A DNA stretch of 64,000 nt from Phyllobacterium sophorae. Lineage in GTDB: Bacteria > Pseudomonadota > Alphaproteobacteria > Rhizobiales > Rhizobiaceae. The stretch is from NCBI RefSeq assembly GCF_003010965.1, contig NZ_PGGM01000009.1, positions 171,509-235,508 on the forward strand, in the 5' to 3' direction. The notes below the pieces were generated by a model that worked only from the letters and a program-made list of their open reading frames with translations, searched no databases and had not been told where the DNA came from. This document shows, piece after piece, positions 9,201 to 17,057 of this stretch (position 1 is its first letter; each line of letters starts with the position of its first letter). The position numbers and the translations under genes were made by a program.

Positions 9201-10096
9201 CCCGCAATGGCGTCCTCATCGATGATACGTTCGCGGAAGCCTTCGGCATGCGGGCAACGGCGATCATCATCACCGCCCCGACGCTGAAATGGGCCCGGCA
9301 GGCAGCCACCACCATGACCGGTTATGCAACCTCGGTCATCGGCTGCGGCTGCGAGGCGGCGATCGATATGGACGTGCCGGAAACGAAGACGCCGGATGGC
9401 CGCCCGGGCTGCCGTGTCATGATTTTTGCGATGGGCACCGACGAGTTGCAGAAGCAGTTGAAAAGCCGGCTCGGACAATGCGTCCTGACATCGCCCGGCA
9501 GCGCCTGCTTCGCGGGGCTGGAAGGTTCGGCGCCGCTCGATCTCGGCAATTCGCTGCGTTATTTCGGCGATGGCTGGCAGATATCGAAGAAGTTCGGCGG
9601 CAGGCATTACTGGCGCGAGCCGGTCATGGATGGGGAGTTCCTGTGCGAAGCGACGACGGGGCTGACCAAGAATGCCGTGGGGGGCGGCAATCTGCTGTTT
9701 CTCGCGGCCGACAATTCCAAAGCACTGCACGCCGCAGAGCGGGCAGTGGCGGCGATCGGGAAAGTGCCGGGGGCGATCATGCCATTTCCCGGTGGCATCG
9801 TCCGCTCCGGTTCGAAAGTCGGCGGTAAATACAAAGGAATGATGGCATCCACCAATGATGCCTTTGCACCGACGCTGCGGGGTGTCGTCAACAGTGCCTT
9901 GACGCCTGATGTCAATGCGGTTCTGGAAATCGTCATCGATGGCGAGACCAGTGATGCCGTTGCGGCAGCGATGCGGGCAGGGTTGAAGGCGGTCATCGAT
10001 CTTGGCCCGAAGAAGGGTGCGCTACGCGTCAGCGCCGGCAATTACGGCGGCAAGCTTGGCAAGTTTCACTATCATCTGAAGGACTTGCTGCCATGA
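9188..10096 (+). CDS. fhcD: formylmethanofuran-tetrahydromethanopterin N-formyltransferase
   Basis: FhcD (Ftr) transfers the formyl group from 5-formyl-H4MPT to methanofuran in the oxidative direction. The 302-residue product opens with NGVLIDDTFAEAFGMRATAI, and contains ITAPTLKWARQAA, TGYATSVIGCGCEAAID and the conserved FPGGIVRSGSKVGGKYKGM, all hallmarks of Ftr. The ATG follows GGAGG within fhcA, 13 bases before that gene ends, and the stop overlaps the fhcC start as ATGA. Confidence 0.96.
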   Translation: MQQLTRNGVLIDDTFAEAFGMRATAIIITAPTLKWARQAATTMTGYATSVIGCGCEAAIDMDVPETKTPDGRPGCRVMIFAMGTDELQKQLKSRLGQCVLTSPGSACFAGLEGSAPLDLGNSLRYFGDGWQISKKFGGRHYWREPVMDGEFLCEATTGLTKNAVGGGNLLFLAADNSKALHAAERAVAAIGKVPGAIMPFPGGIVRSGSKVGGKYKGMMASTNDAFAPTLRGVVNSALTPDVNAVLEIVIDGETSDAVAAAMRAGLKAVIDLGPKKGALRVSAGNYGGKLGKFHYHLKDLLP

Positions 10097-10917
10097 AAGC
10101 GCTGACCTTCTCGCTCCTCGCAGAACCGGAAGAGCGTCTCGACCTTTCCGGCCTGACGCCGGCGTCGCTGGCCCGGCTCACCGAAGCTCAGATCGCCAGG
10201 CTGCGCGTGGGCACAAGCCGCAACCCTGCGTTGGTCGGTGATATCTTCAAGCTCACCGGCAAGGATGCGGAAAGCCTCGTGTTCGATGGAAGCAGTTCGC
10301 GCCTCGACAGGATCGGCGCGGGACTGAATGGCGGCGCAATACGCGTCACCGGCGATGTTGGCAGCCAGGCGGGCAGGAAAATGTCCGGTGGATCGTTGTT
10401 TGTCGAAGGCAATGTTGGGCACCATGCCGGGTCGGGCATGGCTGGCGGCAGGCTGGAGATCAAAGGTAACTCCGGCGACAATCTCGGCGGGCCACTCTCG
10501 GGCGAAATCACCGGTATGGAAGGCGGAATCCTGATCGTTCGCGGCAAGGCCGGGGACTATGCCGGAGACAGGCTGCGGCGGGGCACGGTCGCCATCCTTA
10601 AAGGGTGCGGCGACTATGCCGGCTACCGTATGATCGCCGGGACGATCATGGTTACGGGACGGGTCGGTGCAATGCCCGGGTATCTGATGAAACGGGGATC
10701 CCTCTTGTTTGATCGCCCCCCCGAAAAGCTCTCGCCGACTTTCGTTGCTTGCGGTGAACCGGACATCGCTTTTCCCGGTCTTTTCGACCGGTTTCTCATC
10801 AACGAGAAGATTCTGGACAAGCCACTGCTCGGCCAGAAACCGGGCAGATATGGCGGCGACAATGCCGTATCGGGCAAGGGCGAGATTCTGTTCCGGCGCG
10901 GTCGCCAAATGAGTTGA
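10093..10917 (+). CDS. fhcC: formyltransferase/hydrolase complex subunit C (FwdC-like)
   Basis: FhcC is a right-handed beta-helix subunit related to FwdC and to the glutamate synthase alpha C-terminal domain. The 274-residue product shows the repeating GxxGxxxG pattern from about residue 75 to 200 (for example GDVGSQAGRKMSGGSLFVEG and GNVGHHAGSGMAGGRLEI). It completes the four-subunit Fhc complex. Its stop lies only five bases from the stop of the convergent unknown gene, with no visible terminator between them. Confidence 0.95.
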   Translation: MKALTFSLLAEPEERLDLSGLTPASLARLTEAQIARLRVGTSRNPALVGDIFKLTGKDAESLVFDGSSSRLDRIGAGLNGGAIRVTGDVGSQAGRKMSGGSLFVEGNVGHHAGSGMAGGRLEIKGNSGDNLGGPLSGEITGMEGGILIVRGKAGDYAGDRLRRGTVAILKGCGDYAGYRMIAGTIMVTGRVGAMPGYLMKRGSLLFDRPPEKLSPTFVACGEPDIAFPGLFDRFLINEKILDKPLLGQKPGRYGGDNAVSGKGEILFRRGRQMS

Positions 10918-10922
10918 TTCAA

Positions 10923-11660
10923 CTACCGGAAGCGTCGAATCGCCGCCAGCGCCATTTCAGGATCGGCCTCTGGCAGATGCGATTTCGCTACCCGCTTTTC
11001 CCGCCGCGTAATGACGATCCGGGCATCTGTCTCGATTCGGTAGATCAGGCCCTGGGTCGAGATCAGTTTGAAGTGCTGCGGATCGAACGACTTGCTCACT
11101 TCCACCGTGACGGGCTTCAATTCGCTTAGCCGCTTGACGTCGGCCCGCGTAAACCGAACCTCGGCGGATCCCTTGGCACTACCCAGCTTGTTCTCGATCT
11201 TGTAGTGGGCTGGCTCGATCAGTGTCAGCGCGAAGATATCGCCCTTTTTCAGGTGCGTGCTGTCAAATATCACCCGCCTGCCTAGCCTGAGCTGCACAGA
11301 CCATCCGGTCCCGGACGTTGCATGGAAGACCACGTAGCCTTTGGTCGAGACCGTTTGCCGGCTGGCGCCATGCGGGTCACCGGGACTGGCCTGGACTTTG
11401 GCAAGATCGATGGCGAGCTGGACCGCGGCCGCGTCATCGCTCACGACGATCGCCACATCCCCCGTATGCTTTCCATCCCTGCTAACCGACGCCCAATAGA
11501 TTGCGGCGGTCGTGACGTGATGGACAACGCTTGTGCTGAGACCGAGTGCGCCGCTGTCAAAAACGGTTGCCTCGTACAATTGCCGATTGAGTGCTGCTGC
11601 CATCGTCTCATCCCGCATCCGGATGCGAATCTCGCTGCGCCGTGGAGCGGAAACCCGCAT
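10923..11660 (-). CDS. protein of unknown function next to fhcC
   Basis: This 245-residue protein is not recognised. The N-terminal half (about residues 20-110) contains LYEATVFDSGALGLSTSVVHH and VSRDGKHTGDVAIVVSDDAAAVQLAIDLAK; the C-terminal half is rich in beta-type segments (YVVFHATSGTGWSVQLRLG, RVIFDSTHLKKGDIFALTL, AEVRFTRADVKRLSEL) and basic residues near the end. No signal peptide, membrane helix or cysteine motif is seen. The frame is clean and runs tail to tail with the fhc operon, but a shared role is only a guess from position. An internal ATG (MRDETMAAALNRQ) could be the true start. Confidence 0.6.
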   Translation of the reverse strand: MRVSAPRRSEIRIRMRDETMAAALNRQLYEATVFDSGALGLSTSVVHHVTTAAIYWASVSRDGKHTGDVAIVVSDDAAAVQLAIDLAKVQASPGDPHGASRQTVSTKGYVVFHATSGTGWSVQLRLGRRVIFDSTHLKKGDIFALTLIEPAHYKIENKLGSAKGSAEVRFTRADVKRLSELKPVTVEVSKSFDPQHFKLISTQGLIYRIETDARIVITRREKRVAKSHLPEADPEMALAAIRRFR

Positions 11661-11823
11661 CGCGCCGGTAAAGTCATCTAAAGTTAAGGAGTATCGGTTT
11701 GAAATGAATGCAGCGCAATAATATAAAAGAATTTAATATTACTACGCTGCATAAAATAAAGGGTAGGCCTTTGTAACTATTGGATAATAAGGTAGCATAT
11801 ACTGAGAGTCGAACCGTATTATG

Positions 11824-11838
11824 GATTATCCGATAATC
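11824..11838. promoter_or_regulatory. perfect dyad GATTATC-c-GATAATC in an AT-rich gap
   Basis: Two seven-base arms flank a single C, forming a perfect inverted repeat. It sits in the roughly 380-base gap 11661-12041 between the unknown gene and the LuxR-type regulator. The stretch about 11690-11860 is strikingly AT-rich by eye against the surrounding sequence. No gene with a convincing start was seen in this gap. The dyad is a candidate operator for the regulator downstream; it is about 200 bases from that gene's start. Confidence 0.35.
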
Positions 11839-12041
11839 AGTTGGGGTTATATATTTAACTAACCTGCACACTCCTCCCCGCCTGCCCACCTGGGTGCGCC
11901 AGAACCGGGTCTAAACAGGGCAACCTGCGAAAAGTCCCTACATAGGTGGATGTTCGTTCCTATTGTTTAGACTTGCTGTGGTAAAATTCTTTTGCGGCGC
12001 TATACTTGCGCGCTGATAAGGTAATTCAGCGGCGGCGCGGG

Positions 12042-13142
12042 ATGAAGCACGACTTGAAGCTTATCGACGATGAATTTATCGATCTGGTTTATGCTTCCCT
12101 GCTGGGTGAGACCAGCTGGCAGCATTTCCTTGACCGGCTGGCTGAGACGCTCCCCGATGGGAAATCGACCCTGTTCTATCACGATCAATACAAAGCCAGC
12201 GGGGCCCTGTCGCTGACATCCGGCCTGACCGAAAAGCAGATCAATCAATACGATACCTACTTCTGCCGCATCAATCCGTGGATGCCCAAGGCCTCGGTGC
12301 GGACGATTGGCCTTGGTGTTACAGCCGAGCAAATGTTGCCGTACGACCAGCTCGTAAAGACGGAATTTTATACCGACTTTCTCGTACCGGCGGGACTGAG
12401 TTCGGCAGTCGGCGTGACAATCGTTCGCAATGAAGGCCGTTCTTTCCTGCTCAGCATCCTCACGAGCGACCGGGAGAGCGAGAGAACCCATAGCGCGGCT
12501 GAGCTGCTCACGCGTCTTGCGCCCCACCTTCACCGGGTTTTCAAATACTACCAAAATCGCTCCTTCAACAGGTTCAGCAAGGAAGCGCGTGGCCTGGCCT
12601 TCGATGCAATAGATGTTGGCCTCATCATTGTGGGCGACAATTCGCGGATCAAGTCGGTGTCGGAGACGGCGCAAAAAATCATTGAGCATGGGACCTGTGT
12701 CAGAACCTCTGCGTCAGGCAAACTGCATATAGCATCCCATGAAGCCGACACGATGCTGCAGCGAATGTTGGACCGGACATCGGTTGAGCCAAAATTCGCG
12801 TCCTACATAGTCGGCGACGCGAAGGTGACGCTGATCCATGTCCAGAAGGACCGGTTTTCTTTTTTCTTCGAGGGGCCAACGGTTGTTGTGATCCTGGAGC
12901 CGCATCGCGCACAGCAGCGCATTTTTGACATCGAAGAATTCGTCAGTATGCATTCGCTCACCGCCGCTGAAGCGAGGGCGCTGAACGGACTTATTGGCGG
13001 AAGATCCGCCGATGAAATCGCGGCGGAGGCGGGTCTGTCCCGCGAAACCATCCGTTCACAAATCAAGAGTCTCTACGCCAAGACGAACGCAGGCAGCCAG
13101 ATCGAACTAATTCGCATGATCGCGGGATTTGAGTCGCCTTGA
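12042..13142 (+). CDS. LuxR-type (helix-turn-helix) transcriptional regulator
   Basis: The 366-residue product ends in a LuxR-type DNA-binding domain: HSLTAAEARALNGLIGG, then SADEIAAEAGLSRETIRSQIKSLYAKTNA at about residues 310-350. The N-terminal 250 residues have no recognisable acyl-homoserine-lactone domain and look like the large variable sensor portion of orphan rhizobial LuxR proteins. The ATG at 12042 was preferred over a TTG at 12006, although the ribosome binding site is weak. The gene is flanked by inverted repeats on both sides and is followed by a second HTH regulator. Confidence 0.85.
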   Translation: MKHDLKLIDDEFIDLVYASLLGETSWQHFLDRLAETLPDGKSTLFYHDQYKASGALSLTSGLTEKQINQYDTYFCRINPWMPKASVRTIGLGVTAEQMLPYDQLVKTEFYTDFLVPAGLSSAVGVTIVRNEGRSFLLSILTSDRESERTHSAAELLTRLAPHLHRVFKYYQNRSFNRFSKEARGLAFDAIDVGLIIVGDNSRIKSVSETAQKIIEHGTCVRTSASGKLHIASHEADTMLQRMLDRTSVEPKFASYIVGDAKVTLIHVQKDRFSFFFEGPTVVVILEPHRAQQRIFDIEEFVSMHSLTAAEARALNGLIGGRSADEIAAEAGLSRETIRSQIKSLYAKTNAGSQIELIRMIAGFESP

Positions 13143-13175
13143 TCACCCGTTTCAACCAAAATGAACGTTTTTTCG

Positions 13176-13197
13176 GCTTCACCCTGCAGGGTGAAGC
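13176..13197. promoter_or_regulatory. perfect 22-base palindrome downstream of the LuxR-type gene
   Basis: The segment is a perfect self-complementary dyad centred on CTGCAG, with GCTTCACC as the left arm start. It begins 33 bases after the regulator's stop. As RNA it would make a stable hairpin, but no run of T follows, so it is not a standard intrinsic terminator. It could be a terminator of weak type or a protein binding site. Confidence 0.45.
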
Positions 13198-13370
13198 GCT
13201 TTGCGGGAAAATCGTCAACTATGGCGGTGCGTTGAGTAATTCTTTCCTGATTGTGGCAGGCAGGTAACCAACGAATAATAAACGAAGCTTGCAGGCGGCC
13301 GGATAACTTCCGCACTGAAAGTGATCCAGTTGCCACGGCCAGTAATGTCATACAACTCGAAGTTACCAGT

Positions 13371-13388
13371 ACTGACACTTGTGTCAGT
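13371..13388. promoter_or_regulatory. 18-base lux-box-like dyad before the NarL-type regulator
   Basis: ACTGACACTTGTGTCAGT has two perfect eight-base arms around TT. Its size and two-fold symmetry match the binding sites of LuxR-family proteins (18-20 bases). It lies 22 bases upstream of the ATG of the next regulator and about 230 bases downstream of the LuxR-type gene, so binding by one of these two proteins is a natural hypothesis. Confidence 0.5.
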
Positions 13389-13410
13389 GAGTATGATTTG
13401 GGGGTAAAAA

Positions 13411-14166
13411 ATGTCAGGAATCATGTATGAAAGAATACCGGACGCCGATCATGCCGTTTACAACCGGCATGCGGCTGCCCGCCGTGCCGAGTTCCACATT
13501 GCATCGACCGAACTCCGACCACAACGAACCCTTGCCATTATTGACGGACGTGCCCTTGCGCGGCAGCACCTTTCGTGGGGGCTTCTGGCGAATGGACTTG
13601 GCTTGCGTATGGTCACATATGGCTCCGTTGAAGATATCGAGGAATTCGAGGCAGCGGAGTTTTCAGTCATCCTCGTCTGCATCGACGATTCCAGGTTCAT
13701 GGATGACTCCATTGTGCTTGAGATCGAGGGCCTTGTGCGGAGATATCCGAATATCCCCGTCATCGTTCAGGCGGAACTATGCGGATTTCAGCAGATATTA
13801 AGTGTTCTAGAACAGGGGGCGCGCGGGTACCTCCCGGGCAATGCCGGAATATCGGTTTGCATGGAAGCAATCTCCATGGCTTTGGCGGGAGGCGTTTTCG
13901 TTGCGGCGGAAAGTCTGAACGATATTCAGCGTATGCTCGGAACCCGGCGGTATCAATCCAAGCGCGGGGGGATGTTCACGCCCCGCGAGGAGGATGTCAT
14001 CAGAGTTCTGCGGCTCGGAAAGGCGAACAAGACAATTGCCTACGCTCTTAAACTTGCGCCGAATACAGTGAAGGTCCATGTCCGGAATATCCTCAAGAAG
14101 CTTCGGGCGACAAACCGGGCGGAGGCAATTTACAAGATCAACGCCATGTTTGACGAAATGGCTTAG
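13411..14166 (+). CDS. NarL/LuxR-type regulator with an atypical receiver domain
   Basis: The 251-residue product has a receiver-like domain at about residues 40-165 and a C-terminal LuxR-type helix-turn-helix (FTPREEDVIRVLRLGKANKTIAYALKLAPNTVKVHVRNILKKL, residues 189-231). The receiver keeps an acidic residue after strand 1 (IIDGRAL, D45) and DD at 92-93 in the phosphorylation strand, but the normally invariant lysine of the last strand is replaced (GYLPGN instead of GYLLK) and the strand-4 Thr/Ser position reads VIVQAE. It may therefore act without phosphorylation. No histidine kinase gene is nearby. Confidence 0.82.
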   Translation: MSGIMYERIPDADHAVYNRHAAARRAEFHIASTELRPQRTLAIIDGRALARQHLSWGLLANGLGLRMVTYGSVEDIEEFEAAEFSVILVCIDDSRFMDDSIVLEIEGLVRRYPNIPVIVQAELCGFQQILSVLEQGARGYLPGNAGISVCMEAISMALAGGVFVAAESLNDIQRMLGTRRYQSKRGGMFTPREEDVIRVLRLGKANKTIAYALKLAPNTVKVHVRNILKKLRATNRAEAIYKINAMFDEMA

Positions 14167-14220
14167 AGCGTCATTGACAAAGGACGCAGGTTTTGGGGCG
14201 ACGGGGGCCGCTCCTTCTTT

Positions 14221-14247
14221 CCCTCCCCTTGCGGGAGGGATTTTTTT
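14221..14247 (+). terminator. intrinsic terminator after the NarL-type regulator
   Basis: A seven-base GC-rich stem, CCCTCCC at 14221-14227 and GGGAGGG at 14233-14239, with a five-base loop is followed by A and seven T residues (14241-14247). It lies 55 bases past the stop codon and fits a Rho-independent terminator reading rightward. Confidence 0.8.
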
Positions 14248-14459
14248 CGACCTTGCACACCACAGTGAATCTCACCCTGCGGCTTCGACAATCGGAAATG
14301 ACTGCACGTATCACCGCAGGACGGGCGAGCACCGTCGCTTGTCCGGATACGCCGGACCGCAGGTCCAGGGTGGCGCGGAACCGTTGTCCTTCCGTGCAAG
14401 AAAATAATCCTGCCAACTTATCCAACACCTCCAAACCTCGTTTATTCTAACCCGGTCCT

Positions 14460-14760
14460 TTCCACGGGGAACTGCTTCCGGAGCCGTTCGAAGCGGGGAA
14501 CGGACCCGCTGTCCGGGGACGTTCTGTCCAAGGGTTCCCCTGCCGGTACTAGGACCGGCGCGTGCTGGACGAGCACTCTAAGGGGCACGCAGGTGACGCA
14601 TGGAATGCCGCAAATGGCCTTCCCCGGTGCCGAAGCCTCCCAAGGGGAACGGACGGGATGAAAAGTCGCCGGACGGGCGGTCTTCGGATCGCATTACTCC
14701 TTCTACCAAGACGCGCTTCGGCGACCGCCCGTCTTCCCCAACCACTCAATGGCCAGACTC
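14460..14760. other. gene-free segment with dense inverted repeats, candidate structured RNA
   Basis: The 800-base gap 14167-14966 has no convincing gene. Within it, GGGGAAC (14495-14501) pairs with GTTCCCC (14534-14540) and encloses two small hairpins with identical GGAC/GTCC stems and five-base loops (14502-14514 and 14517-14529), a three-way-junction layout. Next come hairpins 14542-14559 (GCCGGT/ACCGGC) and 14562-14576 (GTGCT/AGCAC). Further on, GACGGGCGGTC (14672-14682) pairs perfectly with 14723-14733, and a competing stem joins 14665-14671 with 14719-14725. Short open frames on both strands cross it but lack ribosome binding sites. Identity, strand and function are unknown. Confidence 0.4.
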
Positions 14761-14966
14761 AGAGAATGAGGGCGTGGCGGGGGAAGGAGATATGCAGAAA
14801 TGAACGCCATAATTGAACCACGCCCATCCGATCTCCCACACTTCCTTAAGGTTGAAAACGTAAGTTGAATGAAGAGGTTCGCTATAGTGACTGGCATTCG
14901 GGACCGGCTCGACTATAACGGGATTCTACTAACCCCCAACCTTGCCAAAACAGGAAAGTTGATGAG

Positions 14967-16595
14967 GTGACAGACCGAAAATCACCACTCGCTCCGTTCA
15001 AGCACGAGACCTTCCGGACCATCTGGATCGCCAGCCTTTCCTCCAATTTCGGTTCTCTGATCCAGGCGGTCGGCGCGGCGTGGATGATGACGACCATCTC
15101 GAATTCCGTTGATATGGTTGCCCTGGTGCAGGCTTCGACCGCTTTGCCGATCATGCTTTTTTCCCTGATCTCCGGCGCATTGGCGGACAATTTCAACCGG
15201 CGCAGGGTGATGCTTGTGGCACAGTCCTTCATGCTGGGCGTCTCGGTACTGCTGACGATCTTTGCCTATTTCAGCCTCATAACGCCGTGGCTTCTTCTCA
15301 CCTTCACCTTCCTCCTCGGTTGCGGAACGGCACTCAACAACCCGTCATGGCAGGCCTCGGTCGGGGATATGGTCCCGCGCGAAAATCTGCCGGAAGCCGT
15401 TGCACTCAACAGCATGGGTTTCAACCTCACCCGCAGCGTTGGTCCGGCGATCGGCGGTTTGATTGTCGCCGTGGCGGGTGCCGCCGCCGCTTTCGCAGTC
15501 AACGCGGTCAGTTACCTGCCTCTTATCTTCGCGCTGCTCCGCTGGCAGCCCCAGTACCCACCGAACCCGTTGCCACGCGAAGCGCTCGGACGAGCGGTCT
15601 CTGCAGGTTTGCGGTATGTGGCAATGTCGCCAAACATCGGCAAAGTCGTTTTTCGCGGCTTTGTGTTCGGTTTCTCGGCCAGTGCCGTGCTCGCGCTCCT
15701 GCCGCTGGTTGCGCGTGATCTTGTCGGTGGCGGACCGCTGGTCTATGGCACCATGCTCGGTTCATTCGGGATCGGTGCCATTGGTGGCGCGCTCCTTAGC
15801 GCGCGGCTGCGCGAATTCCTGACGAGCGAAGCCATCGTGCGCATTGCCTTTGCCGGATTCGCTGTCAGCGCCACGATTGCGGCACTGAGCCCAAGCGCCT
15901 GGACAACCAATGCCGGGCTCCTGTCGGCCGGTGCCTGCTGGGTGCTGGCTTTGTCATTATTCAATGTAACGGTACAGCTGTCGACGCCGCGTTGGGTGGT
16001 TGGCCGTGCCTTGTCACTATACCAGACAACGACATTCGGGGGCATTGCGGGCGGCAGCTGGTTATGGGGTGTCGCGGCAGCGGAATACGGGGCCGACAAG
16101 GCACTGCTTGCCTCAAGCGTGGTCATGCTTCTTGGTGCCGTTATAGGCCTTCGTTATGCATTGCCGGAATTCAAGACGTTGAACCTCGATCCGCTCAATC
16201 GCTTCAGCGAGCCGCTGCTGGCGTTGGATCTCAAACCGCGCAGCGGGCCGATCGTGATCATGATCGACTATGTCATTGCCGAAGAAGACGTTCCGGAGTT
16301 TCTCGCGGTTATGGCTGACCGGCGGCGCGTGCGGATTCGCGACGGGGCAGGGCACTGGGCGTTGATGCGCGATCTGGAGAATCCCGAGATCTGGACCGAG
16401 AGCTATCACACGCCGACCTGGGTCGAATATGTCCGTCACAATCAGCGCAGAACTCAGGCTGACGCGGCAATCGGCGACCGGATACGGGCGCTTCATCGCG
16501 GTGTCACCGACCCGCGTGTGCATCGCATGATCGAACGGCAGACGATCCTGCCGCACGACATAGCCGCTCACAAAACACCGATCGATATGTCGTAG
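14967..16595 (+). CDS. MFS transporter, transmembrane secretion effector/EntS-like family
   Basis: The 542-residue protein begins FKHETFRTIWIASLSSNFGSL and has twelve predicted membrane segments over about 400 residues, with the MFS loop signature LADNFNRRRVML after helix 2 and the conserved NNPSWQASVGDMVPRENLPEAVALNS. This pattern fits the MFS_3 family of exporters. About 130 residues at the C-terminus form a soluble domain (YVIAEEDVPEFLAVMADRRRVRIRDGAGHW) seen in many proteobacterial members. Translation starts at GTG 14967 after AGGAAAG. The substrate cannot be told. It is convergent with the SnoaL-like gene. Confidence 0.88.
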   Translation: MTDRKSPLAPFKHETFRTIWIASLSSNFGSLIQAVGAAWMMTTISNSVDMVALVQASTALPIMLFSLISGALADNFNRRRVMLVAQSFMLGVSVLLTIFAYFSLITPWLLLTFTFLLGCGTALNNPSWQASVGDMVPRENLPEAVALNSMGFNLTRSVGPAIGGLIVAVAGAAAAFAVNAVSYLPLIFALLRWQPQYPPNPLPREALGRAVSAGLRYVAMSPNIGKVVFRGFVFGFSASAVLALLPLVARDLVGGGPLVYGTMLGSFGIGAIGGALLSARLREFLTSEAIVRIAFAGFAVSATIAALSPSAWTTNAGLLSAGACWVLALSLFNVTVQLSTPRWVVGRALSLYQTTTFGGIAGGSWLWGVAAAEYGADKALLASSVVMLLGAVIGLRYALPEFKTLNLDPLNRFSEPLLALDLKPRSGPIVIMIDYVIAEEDVPEFLAVMADRRRVRIRDGAGHWALMRDLENPEIWTESYHTPTWVEYVRHNQRRTQADAAIGDRIRALHRGVTDPRVHRMIERQTILPHDIAAHKTPIDMS

Positions 16596-16610
16596 GCCGC
16601 GGTGGTGCGC

Positions 16611-17042
16611 TTAAGGTTTCAGATCGAACGCGCCCTTGAAGCTACCATCCATATAGAAAGGGACGGAAGTGTGGACATGGGCGATACGCCATGTGCCGCC
16701 TTGCTTGATCAAACCGAGCGTCTGGCGAAACCAGAGATCGACTTGCTCCCCGTCGGTTTTGGTGCCGGTCATATGCACGAGGCTTCTGGCGAAAGCGACG
16801 TCGCTTCCGGCATTGATCTCGACATCGCGTGCTTCACCTCCAATCGGCCCTTTCCAGGTCGCAAACCATCCTTGCAAATCTTCGGCATCCTTACCCTTGT
16901 ATTGCAGGGGAGGAGCCAGCGTGTACTGGACCACGTCGCCGCTCAGGTGGGACAGGACCCGCGCCGCATCCTTGTCGCCGATTGCTTTGGACCAGTCATC
17001 GATCACGGCTGCAACGGCGGCCTTTTCGCTGGTGTTCGTCAT
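16611..17042 (-). CDS. SnoaL/NTF2-like (DUF4440-type) protein
   Basis: The 143-residue protein has the NTF2-like cone fold pattern: a helical start (AAVAAVIDDWSKAIGDKDAARVLSHLSGDVVQYTLAPPL), then YKGKDAEDLQGWFATW and a C-terminal sheet ending GTWRIAHVHTSVPFYMDG. It is the last gene of the sigma factor operon. Such small proteins often accompany ECF sigma factors with SRPBCC and YCII proteins; their biochemical function is unknown. Confidence 0.85.
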   Translation of the reverse strand: MTNTSEKAAVAAVIDDWSKAIGDKDAARVLSHLSGDVVQYTLAPPLQYKGKDAEDLQGWFATWKGPIGGEARDVEINAGSDVAFARSLVHMTGTKTDGEQVDLWFRQTLGLIKQGGTWRIAHVHTSVPFYMDGSFKGAFDLKP

Positions 17043-17057
17043 CTCGTTCTCCTTCTT

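Noticed and set aside
11674..11889. 71-codon reverse frame in the AT-rich gap
   Set aside because: No ribosome binding site, atypical composition, and overlaps the dyad; likely chance.
14562..14816. 84-codon forward frame and 66-codon reverse frame in the structured gap
   Set aside because: Neither has a ribosome binding site or family resemblance, and both cross strong inverted repeats better explained as RNA structure.
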